64,000 bases of DNA from NCBI GenBank assembly GCA_016858145.1, contig JAEHOE010000009.1, positions 744,001 through 808,000 of the forward strand, read 5' to 3'. Of the stretch, positions 45,901 to 55,945 are shown one piece after another; position 1 is the first letter of the stretch; every line of letters begins with the position of its first letter. A model generated the notes under the pieces. That model did no database searches, was not told the origin of the DNA, and saw nothing but the letters and a program-made list of their open reading frames with translations. The position numbers were made by a program, and so were the translations under genes. The stretch comes from Edaphochlamys debaryana. Taxonomy: Eukaryota; Chlorophyta; Chlorophyceae; Chlamydomonadales.

Positions 45901-48900
45901 CTCGTGTCCTTGCATAGCTCGCAAGCGTGGTCATCCGCCACCCGAGGGAGCTTCCGGCGCGCACTGCCGGAGGGTGTTGTCCCCGGCCGCTTCCGCCCAG
46001 GTTGCTGCTGGATGCGGGGTGGCGTAGTTAGAGGCCCAGCGTGGACGTCGTCTTCTGGAATAGAGGATAAGTGATTGGCCCAGGGCAGGCGGGTGCAACC
46101 CTTGCACCGGTACACGCCACCAGGCTCATCACGGGCGCAAGCGGTATGGGCACGGCTGCGACCGCACAAACAGGATAGCATGGGGCCGAGAGGGCCACCG
46201 CATGTCGAATCCGAGCAGATAGCGCAAGGCTGAGGCGGCACAACGGCTCCGGAAGCGACCTGCAACCGACAGGGACAACAAGACCGATGGGGTATCAGCA
46301 CAACCGGAGCACCGCTGCAGGCCGAGATGCAGGCAGGCATGCTGAGGGGGAGCACAGCTGTCGGTGGAGATGAAGCCAGCCCCGCTAGCTAGACTGCCAG
46401 CGGCCCCCTGAACGCACCTGCACGGAGGCGGACGCAGGCGGCGGCTGGGCGCTGGGCGCGGCCCTGGCCTGTGGGCCCGGCTGGAGGCCGGCGGTGCCCC
46501 TGTGGCCACCGTCGCCGTCGCCCAGACCGCCACCGCCCGATTGGCCTCCTCCGCCGCCGCCGCCGGCGCCAAGGCCCGCGCTGCCCGTGCCAGCCGTGGC
46601 GCTGCCGTGCCCCCCGCCCGGTCCCGTGGCGGTGTGCGGGCCCGGCGGCGGAGGGGGCGCGCTGGGGACTTGAGGCGCCTGCGGAAGGGGCAGGGGGAGG
46701 GAGCCGTGACACAGGTAGCCGCGCAGAACGCAGCAAAGCAAGCCTAAACACATCACGGCTTACGCTGCACAGGTGGGCAACTTTCGCCGTTATGGATTCT
46801 TGTTAAGGTTACCTGTTCCGCCACCAGGTCGCCAAAGTGGTCCGCCATGCCTCGTTTTCTCGAGCGCCCTTTCGAGTGGCCACGGTTGCGCCCGCCTGAG
46901 CTGCTGCGCCCACGTGTTTCCTGCACAACTCGTGTGCCACGGCCTCGCCCCCGCTGACCACTCCGGCCCGTGCCCGTGTTGCCACCGCCGCCAGATCCCT
47001 CCGCTGCTGAGAGCTGCTGCAGGGACGTGCCGGGAACATAGCCTTCGACCTTAAAAGCGTCCACAAGCGTGTCGAGTGTTCCCGGCATCTTGCTCCAGGT
47101 ACTGCTCTCCTTCTCCGTGTCACGGTATTGGGCAAGGCAGTCGTACATCAGCGTCTTGAGGAACAGGGTTGAACACGCGGCTCGAATCAGCATGGGGAAG
47201 ATCGTGTTGCACTGCGCCTTGCTGTAATCGTTCCCGCTCTCTGGCGGTGGCAGCTCGGGGCACACGGTGTCCAGCAGGCCAGCTTCCGCCTGGCTGCCGT
47301 CAGACCTGCTGCCTCCACCGCCAGCCCCATTGTTACCGCTGCCAGGCCCCTCGCGAGTGCTGCCGCTGGCGGTGAGCCCTGCGTTGTCCTGGGCGCTGGG
47401 CGCGGCCCTGGCCTGTGGGCCCGGCTGGAGGCCGGCGGTGCCCCTGTGGCCACCGTCTCCGTCGCCCAGACCGCCACCGCCCGATTGGCCTCCTCCGCCA
47501 CCGCCGCCGGCGCCAAGGCCCGCGCTGCCCGTGCCAGCCGTGGCGCTGCCGTGCCCCCCGCCCGGTCCCGTGGCGGTGTGCGGGCCCGGCGGCGGAGGGG
47601 GCGCGCTGGGGACTTGAGGCGCCTGCGGAAGGGGCAGAGGGAGGGAGCCGTGACACAGGTAGCCGCGCAGAACGCAAGCAAGGCAGGCATGCTGAGGGGG
47701 AGCACAGCTGTCGGTGGAGATGAAGCCAGCCCCGCTAGACTGCGAGTGGCCCCTTGAACGCACCTGCACGGAGGCGGACGCAGGCGGCGGCTGGTCGCTG
47801 GGCGCGGCTGAGGGGCGTGGGCCCGGCTGGAGGCCGGCGGTGCCCCTGTGGCCGCCCTCGCCGTCGACCTCACCGCCACCACCCGTTTGGCCAACCCCGC
47901 CACCGCTGCTACCGCCAAGGCCCGCGCTGCTCGTGCCAGCCGCGGCACTGCCGTGCCCCCCGCCCGGTCCCATGTTGGAAGGAGGCGGGCCCGGCGGCGG
48001 AGGGGGCACGACGGGGTCTTGCGGCTCCTGTGAACGGGGCAGGGGGAGTGCATGTGTGTGTGGGAGGGGGCAGCTGAGGCAAGCGTCGTCATACAGGACG
48101 AGAGGCAGGCACTTTCAGCAGAGCACAGCTGTTGCAGGGGAGGATGAAAGCCCCGCTGGACATTCCTTCGGCTAGCACGGAACAGTGCAGGAGGCTGCCT
48201 GTATCCGTTTCTTGCTCACCCCTGCCGCGGTGGCCAGGTTGGCGGCGGCAGCCAAGCCAGTGGGCAGGCCAGCTTCCGCCTGGCTGCCGTCAGACCTGCT
48301 GCCTCCACCGCCAGCCCCATTGTTACCGCTGCCAGGACCCTCGCGAGTGCTGCCGCTGGCGGTGAGCCCTGCGTTGTCCACCCGCTTCAGGACACCCTTG
48401 AAGAGGGTGATTAGCCGCCGTATGGGGGGGCATGTCTTGCACGCCTCCGTGTAGACCGCCACGACCCCATCTGCCTCCAGCTCTGCATGCAAGCAGCAGG
48501 GCACAGTCTGCAATGTCATAGAGGTCGGGAAAGGGGCTACATTGGCGGAAGCTCTATCCGCAAAGCCTGCCCCCTCGACCCCTGCCCCCTCGACCCCTTC
48601 CATTGGACGCACCTTCGCCAACCACGGGCGGTATCGTGGACCCGATCGCCTGGCAGAGCAAGCCCACCAGAGCCTCGTACACCTTGGTGTCGCCGTTGCC
48701 GTTGTTAAGGGCTTTGAGCTCGTCCAGCGTCATGGTTTGCATCAGCTCTTTGACCGCCGCTGGCATGAAAGCGGGCGTCATGGGGTTTTCCTTGCCCTTG
48801 GAGCTGGGCCCACTGCGGCGATAAGCCACCCGTCGTGACGTCACGCAGGCGACGCCAATGCGCCCCTTCCCAGTTTCGGGATGCGTCTCAATGATCTTCT

Positions 48901-51900
48901 TGATATATTTTCTGATCAACCCCATATACCGGTAAATTTGGCGATCGGCGGCTATCTGGGCCTTCTTGATGGCCTCGACGCCCTCAGGCCCCCCGCTGCC
49001 GCTGCCTCCAGGCGGAGGTTGGGAGCCGTCCTCAGGGCAGGCGGCGTCGCCAGCACGGTCGCCACTGCCGTCATCGGCGCCGCTGCCGGGAGCGGCGCCT
49101 GCACCATCCGCGTTGGTACCGTCCCCGCCACCTCCGCCCTCAGCTGCTTCCCCGCCCGCAGCGGCCGCACCACCCGCATCGGTGTGGGCAGCAGCCTCGA
49201 CGCCGCTGGTAGCGTTGACGCCAGTAGCGGCTTCTACTTTAGCTAGCGCCTTGGCCTTTAGGGCGACATGGAGGAGTCTGTCAGCTTTCTTTGCCATGGC
49301 TTGGCGCAGGAGCTGCGTGTCTGTGGAAGTCTGCTCCTTCATTGTCTCCACGGCCTCCAGGGCGTCTCGGAAGTGATCAGCCACTTGCTGAAGTTTGCGG
49401 GCAAGCGAGGTGTCGGCATTCTGTGCGGCATCCTCAACCTCCGTTTCCAGGTCGTCCATGTCGGCGTCATCGCTGCTGGAGCAACTTTCAGCTTCATAGC
49501 TCGAATCATCGCCCGAAGCTGACATTGTAGTCAGGGCCTCTTGGGCCGTGCCATCGCCAGTTACGCCAGAGTGTGTTTGGCCGGGCTAGCTGGGAGATGC
49601 AGTATAGCCTACGGTAATATGCCTTGAGTTGTCAGGGGGCATGTGGTGTGGGACCTGTGGGTACGCAGCGGCGTTCGGGTACACTCGAGTGCATGGGCAT
49701 GGGCGGGTCTGTGCCTCAACCGAAGGGCTGGCCGACTGGTGCAAGAAACGTTTGGCGTGTTGAGCACATATAGGCAATGCACTCTTGCTCCGTTCTGGGC
49801 GCAAGCTGTCCAAGTCCGGGGGGATGCGTCCTCCAGACGACAGTTTGACCGCAATAGCAGCGACGCTGTCGCGTTAGAGTCGCTGCCAGGCTAGCACTCT
49901 ACATGCTGCTGGTGCCAGCGCTTGCTGCACCTTGCGCACTGCCAGGAGTCGAGCACCGCTGCAGCACGATGATTCTTGCTCGCGGGGGTGCAGACGCCCT
50001 TGTAGCCGCACTATCCTTCGCCCTCGTGTGTGCATAGCAGCGTCGTCGGCTAGGGGCTCGCGCCCCGGCAGGCCCGCAGAAGTCAAACCGCATCCCAGCG
50101 CAGTGCGCACACCAGCCGACCGCCGCTGCGCTTGATTGCAGCCCCGTATCGACCTGGGAGCATTCATGATGGCTTGTTGGGTGCTTAGCGGGCTGTCTTG
50201 CGGGTTAAGCGGCTTTCGCACGTTTGGGACCATATTATGGTTCCCCGCGTGCGAGAGACGCTTCCGCACGCCCCGGACCGGATCACCGGCCCCAACCCCG
50301 CGAGACCCGTCGGAGCCCCCGCTCACGCGTGTTTCTCATTGTAGTTGCTGCTATTGCGTAAGCAATTGACTACCTTTCTTGTCTACAATTGTGAAAGCCG
50401 TTTACTGTTTGCGGTTGCCGTTGGGGACTGTTGGGTGGCCACGGCGCTTTCCAGCCGTGTAGGGCCGTGTATGTGCGCCTTTGGATTGCACCTTGCTTTG
50501 GCTTCTGTGTGTGCCTGTGTTTGCCCCCGCCCGCCGCTGCCTGCCTGCCTGTGTCTGGCCCTGCCCACCGGCGTGAGCGCACTGCCGCCCTGTCCCCGCC
50601 TGCTAAGCCAACTGCGTGAGCTGTTACGCACGTCTGCCCCCTTGAGGGGCACGTGCCGCCCCTATGCGTGTTACAGAGGGGCTCATGCGAACACACCGCC
50701 ATTCATGATTTATTTTACATCCTCTTCCTGTTGCGAACAAACCACAGATAGGTGCGTTTCCTAACTGCCCCCCACCCCGTCCCGCCCTCGCAGGACACGG
50801 TGCTTGCGTGCCTGCAGCAAGACTACGAGGGCCCTTACGTCATCCACGTGCTCGATGACGGCGGTGACGACAAGCTCCGGGACTGGGTCGAGTCCATGGC
50901 GGCCGAGGGCCATGCCAAGCGGCTGCAGTACATCAGGTGTGTGTGAGCACCTGCAGTACAGCACCAGCCCCGCAGGGCCTGTTTGCACCCGGTGTCGGCT
51001 CGTAGCCTTCCCCCTACAGTTCAATGCTCTTGGTAAAAGCTGAGCCCTGACCAGCATCTTTATCGCCCGCCCCTGTGATACTGATGGCCGCAGGCGCGAG
51101 AAGAAGCCGGGTGTGCCCCACCACTTCAAGGTGAGGCGGGCGCACTACTGCCTCCCACATGCATGCCCTCTGGCTGTATGCTACGCCGGCTCTGTACGGC
51201 ATCGCGCCCCCTACTCCCGTGCCTGTGCCGCGCCACACGTGCCCACCGCACTGCTCGCCACGGACCCTTGCTCGACCGCAGGCTGGCAACATGAACCACG
51301 CTCTGGGCCTGACGTCTGCGCCCTACATCGCTCAGCTGGATGCGGACATGATCCCCACCCCCAAGTGAGCGAGCCCGGGGCGGGTCTGCTGCCATTGGTC
51401 GAATTTCAGATGCGTGCTGCTGCTGTGTGGTGCACTGCTCTGGTGGTTACCTGCCTCCTTGGGGCCCTGCGCGTGCGCGCTAGAGGGAACCGAGGGTGCT
51501 AGCTTCTAACCGGCCCTTGTGCTTCCGCTCTTGCCCCCCACCCTCAGCTTCCTGAGCCGCCTGATGGCTGAAGTGGTTGCTGACCCCAAGGTTGCCTACG
51601 CCTACTGCCCCCAGGTGCGTGTTTGCGTACACATGCATGCGCGAAATGCTGATGTTGCCCTCGCCCACGGCGAGCTACCCCTGCTCCTGTGTCTCCATCC
51701 TCACGACCACCCTGCCCGCTGCTGCCGCCCCCCCTCGCCCCTCTCTCCGCAGTCGTTCTACAACTGGGGCGCCATGGATGTGATGGACGACCACCAGGTG
51801 CGGATCTGATCCCGGATTCTACTCGGCACTGGATCTGGATTCTGTGTACTAGGCCTGGATCGATCCCACGATGCCACGGGAGCACCCATGATCCTCTTTC

Positions 51901-53675
51901 CTCTAGTCTCCACCTCAAGCCCCCACCAAACCCTCACCCACTCGGCCGCTCCCCAACCCGCAGATGAGCAACTACCTCACGCTCAGCAGCCACTGCGGTA
52001 TGTCTTCCGTGGGCCTCGGGCCCAACGGCGGATCGGGCGTCGTCTGGCGGCGCGAGGCGCTCGCCGAGATCAACGGCTTCCGTACCGAGTCGCTCGGCGA
52101 GGACTACCTGACGTCATACGACCTGCTCGCCCGCGGCTGGAAGAGTGTGTACGTTCGCGAGCCCATGCAGACCGGCCTCATCCCGTGGACCGCTCAGGTG
52201 GGTGCATGCGGCTGGGGGGTGGGGGCGCGACCCAGCTACAGGGGGTGCACAGGTAGGAACGGCCCTCGCGAAGGCCGCCACGCCCATGCGAAGGTGTTGT
52301 TTTACCAGTACGCTGACGGTTGCTGTGCTGCTATTCCTCTGCAGGCATGGCTGAAGCAGCACCACCGCTGGGCCATCTGCGGTCTAGAGCAGGTGGGGAC
52401 TGGGGGGCTGCTGAGGGGCGGGTGCAGGGGCTTACTCCGCGGCGCTCCCTGTCCCTGCAAGGACTCATGCCTGACCCCGACCGACCCCTCCCATGCCCGC
52501 CACCCACGCTTCGCAGTGCTCGCTGCTGTTCAAGCACGTCCTGACCTCGCCGCACCTCAACTTCAAGCAGAAGTACCTCCTGCTCGCGGCCGCGCTGCCA
52601 GCGCGGTACATGATGATGGCAATGTTCCTGGGATCTACGGCCATGCTCGCCGTAATGTCGTACCTGTGGCTCGCCACCGTCCGCGCTGACGGCGCTACCA
52701 TCGACAGCCCGCTGCTGCGCATTGCTCTTTACGTCGGCGTCGCGGCCATGGCGGCAAGCCAGCTGATGTCAGCGCTGCAGTACATCGACCTGCCAGTGAG
52801 CGCACGGGCTTTCTGCCCTCTTTTGTGATGTGCGAAAGCTGCCTTGCCCCTGGGCTCTTGCACCTGGACAGCCCGCCTTGACTTTAAGAAGGAGCCCTTC
52901 TGACATGTCTGTGTCCCTGCCCGCCCTTGCTTCGCCCTCAGGTTGCATGGCTCTGGGTTATGATCGTTCGCCAAGTCGGCCTGGTCGTAGAGGCGCCGTA
53001 CAGCCTGTGGTGGGCTTTCTGCTTCATGGCGGGCCGCGACGGCGGCTGGAAGGCCACCGGCAAGTACAACACCGGCCCCGAGGGCCCCGGCCTGCTGTCC
53101 GCCCTCCGCCGCATGGCCGCCAACACGTGGCTCGTGGGCTGGAACCTGGTGCTGTGGGCCGCCGGGGTGGCGGTGCTCTCGGTCATGACGGCGCGCATCC
53201 TCAAGTGCGGCCACCCGTTCTGGGCGGTCCTGATCGGCGGCCTCCTCGTGACAATGGTCGTGATGGTGATTCCGCTGCTGATGCCCCTTTACTACTACGC
53301 CTGCTGCATGGTGAGCGAGAAGGGCTGAGCGCCGAGGGACGGCACACACCTGACCGTTGGTTGCCCGTCACAGCCCTACGGTACATACCGGTACCCTGTC
53401 TGATCTTATGGTTCACTGAGCCTCCCCTGTGCCCTACCTTTCCTCCCGTTGCATTTCCCGCGCAGCCCAAGCCCTCTGAGCGCGCAGCCATGGTGCCACG
53501 TGACCCCATCAGCGGCGTGCCCACCATCGATCCGGCTTACGTGATGCCCAAGATCCACGTCGGCATCGTGACGGCGCTCTCGATCCCCGTGGTCGTGACG
53601 TTTGCTTTCGGCGTGGCCGTGATCGTTGCGTCCGTGGTCTTCCCACCGGGCTACGAGCACAGGCTGTTCTGCTAG
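27927..53675 (+). CDS. Processive family-2 glycosyltransferase, membrane-bound (gene split by a transposon in an intron)
   Basis: Twelve exons close in frame to 686 residues: 27927-28403, 28537-28605, 50794-50936, 51094-51130, 51282-51364, 51548-51614, 51753-51797, 51964-52197, 52345-52392, 52517-52795, 52942-53310 and 53466-53675. The order is two N-terminal membrane helices (within residues 78-140), a GT-A domain, and about six C-terminal helices. Catalytic signatures of cellulose/hyaluronan-synthase-like enzymes are present: LDDGGDD (about 202), QLDADM (Asp262, Asp264), LGEDYLTSYDL (Asp354) and QHHRW (Gln390-Trp394, the QxxRW motif). It should add sugars from a nucleotide sugar to a growing polysaccharide while moving it across a membrane. 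The sugar is not predictable from sequence. Intron 2 is 22.2 kb because it contains a transposon. Exon phases across it match, so the gene is probably still expressed. Confidence 0.85.
28915..30082 (+). repeat. Left terminal inverted repeat
   Basis: These 1168 bp are the inverse of 49588-50745, with perhaps 2-3 % differences by eye, among them a 9-bp deletion in the right arm (AAAGCGGGGAAAGC against AAAGC) and single-base changes. The arm contains no recognisable gene. The transposase ATG follows 19 bp after its inner end, so the arm probably holds the transposase promoter. Confidence 0.9.
30102..33782 (+). CDS. KDZ-superfamily transposase
   Basis: Nine exons close in frame to 954 residues: 30102-30764, 30840-31229, 31348-31661, 31809-31943, 32033-32168, 32233-32439, 32588-32779, 32861-33092 and 33187-33782. 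A Cys/His cluster FRCTACSAGKACRH (about 286-298) has SWIM-type zinc-finger spacing. CDKCKAPW and LRCKTPNCTG follow, then CSCPGGQC, like the CxC zinc-binding parts of KDZ proteins. The C-terminal third has the superfamily's conserved strings: IIVYDNNCHGHAYFLNR (about 858-873), FLIDKLHFAGHSGC, YPELSQLNSQLAEQRNARL (about 905-923) and a final helix. The Asp of YDNN and the Glu of AEQR are likely catalytic residues of the RNase H fold. The frame is intact, so the enzyme may be active. ATG is 19 bp inside the left repeat arm. Confidence 0.85.
34601..34683. repeat. 28-bp-stem hairpin (copy 1)
   Basis: The arms TCTGCCACACGCCTCC.. (34601-34628) and ..GGAGGCATGTGGCGGCAGA (34653-34683) pair over 28 bp with one mismatch and a small bulge around a 24-base loop. 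The same structure recurs at 35919-36002. Confidence 0.85.
35919..36002. repeat. 28-bp-stem hairpin (copy 2)
   Basis: This is the second copy of the hairpin at 34601-34683, with one change in the left arm (TTTGCC for TCTGCC). Confidence 0.85.
36305..39800. repeat. 62-63 bp GC-rich satellite array with higher-order repeats
   Basis: About 56 copies of a unit of the form GCGCTGGACCCCCTGCGCCGC.. TGCGGACCTGGCGGCGGCGACGGCATGCGCTGGAGTGCGGA run head to tail. Units differ by one C (CCCCC or CCCCCC), by GGCGGCGGCGACGG against CCGTCGGCGGCGG, and by GAGCAC against GAGCGC. A rare variant, GGCGTAGGCGACGG, comes in pairs at 38027/38090, 38774/38837 and 39337/39400. Longer periods of about 747 bp (12 units) and 563 bp (9 units) follow from this. 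Short versions of the array are at 33810-34130 and 34995-35370. The array is open in several frames on both strands for up to about 1170 codons only because its composition lacks stops. Confidence 0.9.
40296..40324 (+). repeat. GTGCTA microsatellite
   Basis: About five perfect copies of the hexamer GTGCTA. Confidence 0.95.
41319..41443 (+). repeat. 25-bp minisatellite
   Basis: Five copies of CTGCCTCCAACCGCCCGACA plus AGCCG, with single-base changes, lie just past the stop of the protease gene. Confidence 0.9.
41456..44981 (-). CDS. Ulp1-like (C48) cysteine protease of the transposon
   Basis: Eleven exons close in frame to 830 residues if ATG at 44981 is used: 44981-44829, 44764-44647, 44581-44418, 44275-44012, 43869-43609, 43467-43207, 43065-42578, 42469-42313, 42238-42091, 42022-41780 and 41691-41456. 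The N-terminal part is charged. The middle is four near-identical Gly/Pro-rich exons. The last third is a Ulp1/SENP-type domain: INLYILWLWDH, DFVFLPMHTGFHWSLLVI (His641), MILHFDSSW (Asp668), RAPHQGMTKHCAVFML (Gln719, Cys725). These are all four catalytic positions, although the usual DCGVF is HCAVF here. Ulp1 enzymes remove SUMO-type modifiers. Exon 44984-44829 also has a good acceptor, so this could be the 3' half of the PHD gene upstream. Confidence 0.7.
42578..44581 (-). repeat. Tandem exon-plus-intron units of about 402 bp
   Basis: Four units in a row (plus a partial fifth) each contain an exon of 261-264 bp and an intron of about 140 bp. The exon codes for a peptide starting APQVPSAPPPPPGPH and ending QPPPASASVQ. 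The intron starts GTGCGTTCAAGG and ends TTCCGCAG. Copies are nearly identical, introns included. Related units recur in the PHD gene at 45081-45460, 46418-46740, 47580-47760 and 47764-48027. Confidence 0.9.
45081..49525 (-). CDS. PHD-finger protein of the transposon, Gly-rich
   Basis: Seven exons join in phase: 49525-48613, 48482-48220, 48027-47764, 47622-46813, 46678-46418, 46259-45753 and 45684-45574, giving about 1043 residues before the unresolved 3' end. The N-terminus is acidic with a likely coiled coil (LARKLQQVADHFRDALEAVE). A Gly/Arg block (GQRGRGRGTRV ... KGRSRKRG) looks nucleic-acid binding. Two PHD fingers follow: CAIC ... CKGC (about 849-892) and CELCKDTSSDES ... CPQC (about 950-1004). 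PHD fingers read histone-tail marks, so this protein may guide the element to, or protect it in, particular chromatin. Two segments share a copy of one stretch (AGLTASGSTREGPGSGNN at 48.3 and 47.35 kb). The last Pro/Gly exon reads to a TAG at 45081-45083. Confidence 0.6.
49588..50745 (-). repeat. Right terminal inverted repeat
   Basis: The inverse of 28915-30082. Its inner end (AGCTGGGAGATGCAG) lies 63 bp from the ATG of the PHD gene. Each arm therefore directly precedes a gene that reads inward, as if one duplicated promoter drives both. Confidence 0.9.
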
Positions 53676-54861
53676 AGCAAGCAAGACTGACGCATCAGCC
53701 CTGGCCCCGGCGGCCCGTCTGCCGTCCTCTGGCGGGTTGGCGGGGTTTGCACGTCCAGTCTCCAGGTTGTACGGGGCTGGGCGTTAGATGTATGATTGGG
53801 AACGAAGTTTGAGGGAGTGAACCATTGAGAGTGTGAGAATGAGGATTTGTTTGTCAGACGCCGGCAGTGTGTCCCAGCCCCTCGAGCGCCATGCAGGCAA
53901 CAAAGCCCGCAGGATGCGATCTTGATGCTAATGCTAAAGAGTCTTTTGCGTAATGTTGTTCGCGCATATTTCTCAGGGCGTGCGATATTCACACGTCGAG
54001 AGCTGGGGACATAGACCCACCTGATACCCCTGTTGCCCACATATCCTTACGTACATCTCCCTAGACTGCTGAGGCCTAGGCTCATACATGCCGGGCCTTA
54101 GTGAGGACATAGCGCACCCGGAGAGGTGCTGAGACTCGTACGAAGAGGCCGGGGGTTGCGCTGTCGGGTTGGCCGGGGATAGATGTGAGCACCGCAATGC
54201 CCCTACATGGGGGCCAGAAGGTTGCTGTGAGCGTCTCTGGGGTCTGTCTGCGCTCGATGCGCATGGAACACATAGCTTGAACTACCGGTACTAGTCGCTA
54301 GTGGGTTGTGGTGCTGCTGCTAGAGGGGTGTGAGTATGCACTTGGCATCACGCACGGGGTCAGTAATGTGGGGTTTTGCCGGAGTCTGGTTGGGAGCGGA
54401 AGAGAGTCTCTACAACCTGTTCTCGTTCAGGGCCGACGGGCCACGCTAGCCTTAGTGTATGTGGTGTGCGCTGAGTTACGTCCTCCCAAGCTTGGGGGAC
54501 AGCGTCGGTCAAAGCGAAATGCTGGGGAGGAAGGTGCAGTGTCAAGCACCCCTGGAGTCGTGCTTCCTTGAGCCGCCCTGCGGATTTGCAGGGCACATGA
54601 TGAGCTCGTGAGAATGTTTGGGAATGGGGGAGCAATGGCTGAACCAGGTGCTTAGCTCAGGCTATCACCATCAAATGCATCGTCACCTGTTGTTCTACCT
54701 CGTCACATCCCGGTCATGAGGGCTTGACATGAAGATGTGCTCGGCATGGGCGTGCGTGTTTCTATTGTTCTAATCTTTCTCTCTCATTAGCGGTTGGAGT
54801 TTGACCGGTGGTACGGCAGGTGCTAGCCAGGTACAGTTAGCGCCACCGGTAGGGTTCGGCG

Positions 54862-54886
54862 TGTAAATGAGCCGTCATACTTGTAA
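54862..54886 (+). terminator. Candidate TGTAA poly(A) signals of the glycosyltransferase gene
   Basis: TGTAA occurs at 54862-54866 and 54882-54886, about 1.2 kb after the stop. No closer copy was noticed. Confidence 0.4.
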
Positions 54887-55769
54887 AGCAGTAAAGGCAT
54901 CCGAGGAGAGGCCGGCTCATGAGCAGGGGGGGTGAGGGGCGGGGGGAACGGCCCTGGGAATGCAACGTAGGGAACAAAAGGCGGGGGCAGGCGACATGAA
55001 TGTAGCGCGAAGCGCCTTGTTGTGGGCGTAGGGCGAGGGTCGCAAACTACGCAGACCTGTGGGCACCCGGCCTAAGTGTCGTCGTCGCCTGTGGAAAGGG
55101 AGGGCCCGCGAGGGCAAGGAGGCAAGGGGACAAAGGACGGGGGTAGTAGTGCAGCGTTGAATAGAGTTATGCGCAGCGGTGCATGCCGGCCGTGCTGCAG
55201 CCGAGGTGACGATTGACTTGCGCCGCGCCCGACATGGGCCAAGCAACTAGCACTCGCCCCCAGGTCGGTCAGAGCACGGCAGCACGGTGGACCGGAAGAC
55301 AGGTAGGGAGCGGAGGGCCTGTGATCCACCGCCGCAGCGCCCACCGTGCGCTGCACTAAAACACCGAAGGCCAGGCTTGGCCCCCCAAACCTCCACGTAC
55401 CCCGTCGTGGCTCAGACTGCGTGCCAGCCACGCCAGCAGACGCCCACAGCCAGGTGACCTCCGCGGCATCGGACCCCTCAACCTCCACTTGCACAACCTA
55501 CCCCGGGAAGCTGCCCCTGCTTGTCGTTACCCCTTGGCGCGTGGTAGTTACCCCAACACAGTAGCATCGGTGTGCAGCTGCGGCGCAGACAGTCAGATGA
55601 CAGACAGTCAGAAGGCGGCATTGGGCTGACAGGATAGGAGCTACCGAGAGGCAGCGGCCAGGCCGCAGACAGTCAGATGTCACGGGCGTTGACCCAACCT
55701 GCACGCTTGGGGCCAGCGGTGGGGCATACCAAGGGCAGGGGCAAGAAGAAATGGAGGGCCAAAGCTAGG

Positions 55770-55945
55770 AGCCGGTTTGGGTGCGGGAGGCCAGCGGGGT
55801 GGTGGTGGCGCCGTACCTCACGGCCCTAGGGAGGGCGCTGCGGAAGGAGCGGCAGCCAGTCTTTGCAAGGCTCCGCACCAAAGGGCTCAAGCCTCGCTGG
55901 GTCAAAGGGCGAGGCGGACATACTGTACTGAGAGGGGGACGGCTG
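55770..55945 (+). pseudogene. Possible transposon-ORF relic
   Basis: The frame VWVREASGVVVAPYLTALGR, followed by RALRKERQPVFARLRTKGLK, looks like an amphipathic coding remnant and is less repetitive than nearby shadow frames. It reminds me of segments in algal retroelement proteins, but I could not place it. No start, stop or partner exon is evident. Confidence 0.2.

Larger units (their letters stand above)
28915..50745. mobile_element. KDZ-type DNA transposon with long terminal inverted repeats
   Basis: The element is 21.8 kb and is bounded by 1.16-kb inverted repeats that start GTGGTTTGTTCGCAACAGG. It carries a transposase gene (+), an array of GC-rich satellite, and accessory genes on the other strand encoding two PHD fingers and a Ulp1-like protease. 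The assignment to the Kyakuja-Dileera-Zisupton superfamily rests on the transposase C-terminus. A Ulp1-type protease next to the transposase also fits what I recall of this group. The eight bases on each side (ACCGTAGC and AGATAGGT) do not form a target duplication. Close similarity of the two arms suggests recent activity. Confidence 0.8.
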
